Below are positions 34,503 through 39,455 of a stretch of DNA of 39,455 nucleotides, piece after piece. The position numbers and the translations under genes were made by a program. Origin of the DNA: Prevotellaceae bacterium UBA4301 (GTDB lineage Bacteria > Bacteroidota > Bacteroidia > Bacteroidales > Bacteroidaceae). Position 1 is the stretch's first letter; each line of letters opens with the position of its first letter. The notes below the pieces were generated by a model, which saw only the letters and a list, made by a program, of their open reading frames with translations, had not been told where the DNA came from and ran no database searches. Location of the stretch: assembly GCA_002395775.1 (NCBI GenBank), contig DGUV01000020.1, positions 17,324-56,778 on the forward strand, read 5' to 3'.

Positions 34503-34510
34503 TAATTTTG
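34503..34510 (+). promoter_or_regulatory. Near-leaderless -7 box of the glycosyltransferase gene
   Basis: TAATTTTG ends 5 bases before the ATG at 34516, so a transcript from here would have almost no leader. The -33 position is a poor match. Confidence 0.5.
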
Positions 34511-34515
34511 CAATC

Positions 34516-35400
34516 ATGAAGCTGTCCATACTGATTCCGACCTACAACCAGGACTGCACCCGACTGGTGCATGCCCTGCATCGGCAAATGCCCGAAGAGG
34601 TTGAAATCGTGGTGGCCGACGACGGAAGCTGTAACACCCAGGTCAGACAGAGCAACCGCAGCCTTGCCCAACTCAAAAACGTCGTCTATTGGGAATCGGA
34701 ACACAACATGGGGCGCGCCCGAATACGCAATCGTCTGACACAGATGGCCCAAAGCGACTACCTGCTCTTCATTGACAGCGATGCACTGGTGGAACGGGAA
34801 GACTTCCTCGGCCGATACCTCCAATGCCTGCCCACTGACGCCGTGGTGTGTGGCGGCATTGTTCATCCCGCCCACCTGCCCAGTCCCAGCGTGTCACTGC
34901 GCTGGAAGTATGAGAAGAGCTGTGAGCCACGTTTTACGGCCGCTCGGCGCAACCAAGCTCCGTACGACAGCTTGCGCACCTTCAACATCATGATTCCGCG
35001 CAAGGTGGCTCTGGCACACCCATTTGACGAAACCATCACACGCTACGGCTACGAAGACACGCTGCTGGGCAAGGAATTGGCCGACGAAGGCATTGCAGTG
35101 CTACACATCGACAATCCTCTCGTCAATGGCGACATCGAAACGAATGACGTATTTCTGCAAAAGACCGAAGAAGCCATGAAGACCCTGTACGACATCAGGG
35201 AACGCATTGCAGACAAATCGCGACTGCTGGAGACATACAACCGCCTCAACCGTTGTGCCCTGACCCCGCTCGTGGCCTTTGTCTTCCGACACACACAAGC
35301 GCTGATGCGTCTCAACCTGACTGGCAACCATCCCTGCATCCAACTGTTCAATCTCTACAAACTGGGATTCTATTGCAATCTATCGAGGAGCAAAAAATGA
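34516..35400 (+). CDS. Family-2 glycosyltransferase
   Basis: 294 residues, no signal. The start MKLSILIPTYNQ, VVADDGS near 32-38 and the DxD-type motif IDSDA with Asp87/Asp89 mark a GT-A fold GT2 enzyme. It should transfer a sugar from a nucleotide-sugar donor to a glycan or lipid acceptor at the cytosolic face of the inner membrane; donor and acceptor are unknown. It is divergent from rarA and followed by a terminator. Confidence 0.88.
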   Translation: MKLSILIPTYNQDCTRLVHALHRQMPEEVEIVVADDGSCNTQVRQSNRSLAQLKNVVYWESEHNMGRARIRNRLTQMAQSDYLLFIDSDALVEREDFLGRYLQCLPTDAVVCGGIVHPAHLPSPSVSLRWKYEKSCEPRFTAARRNQAPYDSLRTFNIMIPRKVALAHPFDETITRYGYEDTLLGKELADEGIAVLHIDNPLVNGDIETNDVFLQKTEEAMKTLYDIRERIADKSRLLETYNRLNRCALTPLVAFVFRHTQALMRLNLTGNHPCIQLFNLYKLGFYCNLSRSKK

Positions 35401-35436
35401 AAAAAAGGCCGGAATCTCACGACTCAGCCTTTTTCA
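35401..35436 (+). terminator. Terminator of the glycosyltransferase gene
   Basis: AAAAAAGGC at 35401-35409 pairs with GCCTTTTTC at 35427-35435; the right arm itself supplies the T-run. Confidence 0.75.
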
Positions 35437-35526
35437 AATAGGTATTAGTTTTTAAGGTAAAAAGATTGTTTTTTAGAATAACTGCTGCAAATTTAGCCAT
35501 TTTCGTCGCTCTTGCCAAATATTTTT

Positions 35527-35544
35527 ATATGTTAAAAAACATAT
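35527..35544. repeat. Perfect inverted repeat upstream of glnS
   Basis: ATATGTT and AACATAT flank AAAA. The repeat ends 23 bases before the glnS -33 box and could be an operator. Confidence 0.5.
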
Positions 35545-35567
35545 TTCTCCTTTTCCAAACCATTCAC

Positions 35568-35598
35568 TTTGCCATGTAGCAAAATAATATTATCTTTG
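35568..35598 (+). promoter_or_regulatory. Promoter of glnS
   Basis: TTTG at 35568-35571, 19 bases, then TATCTTTG at 35591-35598. Confidence 0.8.
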
Positions 35599-35634
35599 CG
35601 CACACATTTAACGAATACGTAAAGAAGAATTGCT

Positions 35635-37434
35635 ATGGTAACGACTGAGAATGTTGAAAACAACGAAAAGAGGAGTCTTAATTTCATAGAACAGAAGATT
35701 GAAGCCGACCTGGCCGAAGGAAAGAATGCAGGAAAAGTGCAGACCCGCTTTCCACCAGAGCCCAACGGCTACCTGCACATCGGACATGCCAAGGCCATAG
35801 CCATGGACTTTGGTGTGGCCAAGCGCTATGGCGGCATCTGCAACCTGCGATTCGACGACACCAATCCCCAGAAGGAAGACACGGAATACATCGAAAGCAT
35901 CGAACAGGACATCAAGTGGCTGGGCTACGAATGGGCCAATGTCTATTACGCCTCCGACTATTTCCAGCAACTGTGGGACTTTGCCGTGTGGCTGATTAAG
36001 CAAGGTCGTGCCTATGTCGATGAGCAGTCGGCCGAGGTCATTGCCCAGCAAAAGGGTACCACCACCAGTCCCGGCACCAACAGTCCCTACCGCGAGCGTT
36101 CCGTAGAGAAAAACCTGCAGTTGTTTGATTTCATGAACAGCGGCAAGTGTGAACCAGGAACACTTGTACTGAGAGCCAAGATTGACATGGCCCATCCCAA
36201 CATGCTCTTCCGCGACCCACTCATCTATCGCGTACTCAACATTCCCCACATCCGCACTGGCAACAAGTGGAATGCCTACCCCATGTATGACTTCACACAT
36301 GGCCAGAGCGACTACCTGGAGGGAGTCACCCACTCGCTCTGCACACTGGAGTTTGTGGAGCACCGTCCCCTCTACGACCTGTTTGTGCAGTGGATGAGAG
36401 AGTGGATTGCCGACTGCGGCGCCAATGCCGAGAGCGGAAGCAAACTTTCAGCCCTCAACGCTCAACTCGCTACCTACCAAGGCCCTCGGCAGACAGAGTT
36501 CAACAAGCTGAATCTGTCGTACACCCTGATGTCGAAGCGCAATCTGCTGGCCCTGGTCAACGAGGGGATGGTAAGTGGCTGGGACGACCCCCGCATGCCG
36601 ACTATCTGCGGCTTCCGTCGTCGCGGCTATTCGCCCGAATCCATCCAAAAGTTCATCGACAAGATTGGATACACCACCTACGATGCTCTCAACGAAATGG
36701 CCCTTCTGGAGAGCGCTGTGCGTGAGGACCTCAACAGCAGAGCCATCCGCGTCAGTGCCGTGCTCGACCCCGTCAAGGTCATCATCACCAACTATCCCGA
36801 AGGCCAGACCGAGATGCTCACCGCCGTGAACAATCCCGAGAACGAGGCCGACGGTACGCATGAAGTGGAGTTCAGCCGTGAGTTGTGGATTGAGCGCGAC
36901 GACTTCCAGCAAGTGGCTGAGAAGAAGTTCATGCGACTGGCCCCCGGCAAGGAGGTCCGCCTGAAGAACGCCTACATCATCAAGTGCGACGAGCAGCACC
37001 CTTGCGACACGGACGAGAACGGAACCGTCACCTGCATCTATTGCACCTACGACCCCGAGACCCGCAGTGGTCTGCCTGGTGCCGACCGCAAAATCAAGGG
37101 CAAGACCCTGCACTGGGTGAGCAGCCACAATGCCGTGGAGGCCGAGGTACGCCTCTACGACCGCCTGTGGAAGGTGGAAAACCCGCGCGACGAGATGGCC
37201 TCCATCCGCCAACAGCAGGGATGCGATGCCGTCACGGCCATGCGACAAATGATTAACCCCGACAGCCTGACTGTCCTAAAGGGTTGCTATGTGGAACCCT
37301 TTGCTGCCGACATGAAGCCCCTGAGCTATCTGCAGTTCCAGCGCATAGGATACTTCAATGTGGATCCCAGCAGCCAGCCCGGACACATCGTCTTCAACAA
37401 GACCGTTGGACTCAAAGACACCTGGAAGAAGTGA
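35635..37434 (+). CDS. glnS: Glutaminyl-tRNA synthetase
   Basis: 599 residues. Class I motifs HIGH at 48-51 (FPPEPNGYLHIGHAKA) and MSKRN at 299-303, with RFDDTNPQKEDTEYIESIEQDI between. It charges tRNA-Gln with glutamine. The segment just before the MSK motif (about 256-284) is longer than in E. coli GlnRS. The C-terminal anticodon-binding barrels are present, with CEQHPC-like and CIYCTYDP Cys near 456-475. The stop overlaps the GTG start of the next gene. Confidence 0.94.
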   Translation: MVTTENVENNEKRSLNFIEQKIEADLAEGKNAGKVQTRFPPEPNGYLHIGHAKAIAMDFGVAKRYGGICNLRFDDTNPQKEDTEYIESIEQDIKWLGYEWANVYYASDYFQQLWDFAVWLIKQGRAYVDEQSAEVIAQQKGTTTSPGTNSPYRERSVEKNLQLFDFMNSGKCEPGTLVLRAKIDMAHPNMLFRDPLIYRVLNIPHIRTGNKWNAYPMYDFTHGQSDYLEGVTHSLCTLEFVEHRPLYDLFVQWMREWIADCGANAESGSKLSALNAQLATYQGPRQTEFNKLNLSYTLMSKRNLLALVNEGMVSGWDDPRMPTICGFRRRGYSPESIQKFIDKIGYTTYDALNEMALLESAVREDLNSRAIRVSAVLDPVKVIITNYPEGQTEMLTAVNNPENEADGTHEVEFSRELWIERDDFQQVAEKKFMRLAPGKEVRLKNAYIIKCDEQHPCDTDENGTVTCIYCTYDPETRSGLPGADRKIKGKTLHWVSSHNAVEAEVRLYDRLWKVENPRDEMASIRQQQGCDAVTAMRQMINPDSLTVLKGCYVEPFAADMKPLSYLQFQRIGYFNVDPSSQPGHIVFNKTVGLKDTWKK

Positions 37435-38513
37435 AGGAAGACTACAGTTATTTCCAAGACCGCGAATTCAGGGAGTCGCTTGCTGCCTACGAGCGAATGC
37501 TCTCGACTGGCGAACCTGCCGACTTCGACTCTGAGACGCTGACTGACATAGCCGAATACTATGCCATGAACCAGCGCATGGACGAGGCCGACCGCTGCAT
37601 CCAGTATGCCCTGTCGTTCTACCCCGACAGCGTTGACCCGCAGATATTCCTCGCCCGCCAGCAAATGTTCTATGGCAACCGCGAGGAGGCGTGGCGCATC
37701 TGCAATGCCATCTCCGACCAGGATGACCGCGAAGTCATCTTCCTGAAAGCTGAACTCTATTTCTACTTCAACGAGGCCCCGAAGGCCTTCGACCTGCTCA
37801 TGCAGTGCTATGAGGAATCGGAGGCTGAGGATGCAGCCGACCTGCTCTACGACAGCATCGCACTGTGCAAGGACTACGGATTCGGGGCCAAAGCCATGGA
37901 ATGGGTGAACCTCTTGCGCACCAACCATCCCGACTATCGCGATGCCATTGCCCTGCAGGCCGAGATTCACAACTATCGCAAGGAGTATCAGCAAGCCATA
38001 GAACTGCTGGAGGAGAACATCGAAGAGATTCCCTACGACACCCACGCCTGGCTGCAGCTGGCCGAGGCACACATCTGGCTGGAGCACTATGCCGAAGCCA
38101 GGGAGGCCACCGAATACTTGCTGGCCATCAACCCCGAGAGTGCCGAGGGACTGCTCATGATGGCCGACGTGCTGCTCGACACGGAACAGCTTGACGAGGC
38201 CCACGAGTACTATACCCGCTTTCTCCGCTACTTCCCCAGCGACGAACGGGCCAACTATCTCGATGCCCAATGCCTTATCGACAGCGGGCTCTTCGAACCT
38301 GCCATCCAGCGCCTCGAACGCATCGTCAGCCTTTCGGGATACACCATGCGCGGCTATGCCCTCTCCTATCTGGCCTACTGCCACCAGCAACTGGGCCATG
38401 CCGAGCAGTCGCTCCACTATCGCCAGCAAGCCGAGAAGGAGGACTTCAACTGCCTCGATGCACTCTTCCCCGACCTCTATCCGCCTCTTCAGGATTCCGA
38501 CCTACCCTTCTGA
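37431..38513 (+). CDS. Tetratricopeptide-repeat protein
   Basis: About 360 residues from the GTG at 37431, which overlaps the glnS stop (GTGA). The frame upstream of this is glnS in another frame and not TPR-like. At least seven TPR-like helix pairs are visible, for example ADRCIQYALSFYPDSV, AIELLEENIEEIPYDTHAWLQLAEAHIWLEHYAEA and AHEYYTRFLRYFPSDERA (each given in part). It is very acidic, with no signal, so probably a cytosolic scaffold. Function is unknown; it is coupled to glnS. Confidence 0.86.
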   Translation: MKEDYSYFQDREFRESLAAYERMLSTGEPADFDSETLTDIAEYYAMNQRMDEADRCIQYALSFYPDSVDPQIFLARQQMFYGNREEAWRICNAISDQDDREVIFLKAELYFYFNEAPKAFDLLMQCYEESEAEDAADLLYDSIALCKDYGFGAKAMEWVNLLRTNHPDYRDAIALQAEIHNYRKEYQQAIELLEENIEEIPYDTHAWLQLAEAHIWLEHYAEAREATEYLLAINPESAEGLLMMADVLLDTEQLDEAHEYYTRFLRYFPSDERANYLDAQCLIDSGLFEPAIQRLERIVSLSGYTMRGYALSYLAYCHQQLGHAEQSLHYRQQAEKEDFNCLDALFPDLYPPLQDSDLPF

Positions 38514-38533
38514 CCAGATGGGACAAAAAGAAT

Positions 38534-38575
38534 GTAGGGCAGGATGCTAACGTGCATCCTGCCCTACTTCTTTAT
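38534..38575. terminator. Terminator between convergent TPR and ribH genes
   Basis: GTAGGGCAGGATGC at 38534-38547 pairs perfectly over 14 bases with 38554-38567, then TTCTTTATT on the plus strand. On the other strand ATTCTTTTT follows, so it may work both ways. Confidence 0.9.
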
Positions 38576-38588
38576 TATCCTAACGCGC

Positions 38589-39080
38589 TTAGTTCAGCTT
38601 TCGTCCGTAGTCCACCATCTTTATGGCCGTGACAGCACACTCGTCGCCCTTGTTGCCCAGCATGCCACCCGAACGGGCCTCGGCCTGCTCCATATCGTTG
38701 CAGGTAAGCAATCCGTAGATGACGGGCACCTCGGCCTCGCGGTTGAGTTCGGCCAGGCCCTGCGTCGTGCCTTGGCAGATGTAGTCGAAATGAGGCGTAT
38801 CGCCCCTGACCACACAGCCGATGGCAATGACAGCATCGAAACGCTGGCTCTTGACCATGCGTGCTGCACCATAGACGAGCTCGAAGCTTCCGGGGACAGT
38901 GAGGACGGTGATGTCCTCCTCACGTGCGCCATGCTTGAGGAGCGTGTCGTGGGCACCCTGGAGCAAACCTCCCGTCACCTCACGATTCCACTCCGAAACG
39001 ACGATGCCAAAGCGCATGCCCTCAGCCGAGGAAACGCTCTCCAGATCGTAATCCGACAGGTTGTGAAAAGCTGTAGCCAT
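38589..39080 (-). CDS. ribH: 6,7-dimethyl-8-ribityllumazine synthase
   Basis: 163 residues. SEWNREVTGGLLQGA near 29-43, VPGSFELVYGA near 62-72, GCVVRGDTPHFDYI with catalytic His97, and the C-terminal GNKGDECA fit lumazine synthase. It condenses the ribityl pyrimidine with dihydroxybutanone phosphate, the next-to-last step of riboflavin synthesis. It starts 5 bases after the upstream TPR gene on the same strand and is probably cotranscribed. No FMN riboswitch is visible in front of it. Confidence 0.95.
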   Translation of the reverse strand: MATAFHNLSDYDLESVSSAEGMRFGIVVSEWNREVTGGLLQGAHDTLLKHGAREEDITVLTVPGSFELVYGAARMVKSQRFDAVIAIGCVVRGDTPHFDYICQGTTQGLAELNREAEVPVIYGLLTCNDMEQAEARSGGMLGNKGDECAVTAIKMVDYGRKLN

Positions 39081-39085
39081 CGCGG

Positions 39086-39455
39086 TTATTTTGCGGCCTT
39101 AGCGCGCTCGATGTACTTGTCAATTTCCTGACCCTGCATGCTGGCACGGTAGTGAGCCTTCACTTCCTCGTACAGTTTCAGGGCCTCGGCAGCCTTGCCG
39201 TCAGCCTCAAGGATTTCAGCAGCCTGCACCAGATAGATGGGCGAAAGCACGTTGTTGTCGGCCTTCTCAGCGGCCTTCTTCAGGGTCTCCACTGCCTTCT
39301 GGTTCTGTCCCAGCTGAGCATAGACGTTACCCAGCGCACCGATGGCGGCAGGGCTAATCATCTCGTCGCCTTTCGTATCAAAGTCGCTCAGGTACTTCTC
39401 AGCCTCCTCATACTTGCCCAGCTGCGCGTTGGCCAGACCAGCATAGAGCTTGGCC
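39086..39455 (-). CDS. TPR-containing protein, 5' end outside the window
   Basis: The open frame runs to the right edge, so the start is missing. The visible 123 residues contain TPR-like pairs (AKLYAGLANAQLGKYEEAEKY, AIGALGNVYAQLGQNQKAVE) ending ERAKAAK. Family members are often periplasmic or membrane-anchored, but that cannot be checked here. It ends 5 bases before ribH and should share its transcript. Confidence 0.8.
   Translation of the reverse strand, partial: AKLYAGLANAQLGKYEEAEKYLSDFDTKGDEMISPAAIGALGNVYAQLGQNQKAVETLKKAAEKADNNVLSPIYLVQAAEILEADGKAAEALKLYEEVKAHYRASMQGQEIDKYIERAKAAK

Noticed and set aside
37326..38429. Minus-strand open frame of 367 codons opposite the TPR gene
   Set aside because: A shadow of a repetitive, biased TPR gene.
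39081..39085. FMN riboswitch in front of ribH
   Set aside because: Only 5 bases separate ribH from the TPR gene, so there is no room; any riboswitch would lie outside the window.

Overview
The window looks like chromosomal DNA from a member of the Bacteroidales, most likely a Prevotella-type organism (this placement is inference). Two things point there. First, promoters repeatedly show the Bacteroidetes pattern TTTG, about 20 bases, then TAnnTTTG (for example at 129-160, 15207-15238, 26282-26313, 29703-29734 and 35568-35598). Second, the gene content includes DUF4494, HU-HIG DNA-binding proteins, BspA-type leucine-rich repeats, reverse-type rubrerythrin, LytTR/LytS pairs and a TonB-type outer-membrane barrel. 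Most genes look GC-richer than the leucine-rich-repeat gene at 24288-26207. No phage, transposase, integrase or CRISPR array was seen.

Layout. 193-6132 is a tightly packed plus-strand group: a small conserved protein, a PlsC-type acyltransferase, a large secreted amidase/xanthan-lyase-like protein, an orphan 100-residue protein and a YgiQ radical-SAM protein. 6256-7373 is a DUF4494 gene overlapping yggS, closed by a terminator. 7446-15196 is a four-gene secreted carbohydrate operon: GH53 endo-galactanase, two type-B carboxylesterases and a GH51-GH43 fusion. It should act on arabinan and galactan side chains of pectin, but there is no SusC/SusD pair in the window. 15271-17603 holds an acyl-CoA ligase and an HD protein. 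17600-21046 (minus) holds a uracil-DNA-glycosylase-family protein, a small anchored protein and a TonB-type receptor.

21271-28793 is the most unusual part. A secreted dockerin-tailed protein converges on an HU-HIG gene. The 450-base gap behind that gene carries four copies of the palindrome ATAATTAT at exactly 22-base pitch. A fifth copy lies between the -33 and -7 boxes of the predicted promoter of a BspA-like surface protein. A LytTR regulator/LytS kinase pair and a second HU-HIG gene follow.

28837-39455 is mostly housekeeping: a complex repeat cluster next to rubrerythrin, tRNA-Gly(CCC) directly followed by nadE, an HU gene, an aldose epimerase, rarA divergent from a family-2 glycosyltransferase, glnS overlapping a TPR gene, and ribH behind a TPR gene that runs off the right edge.
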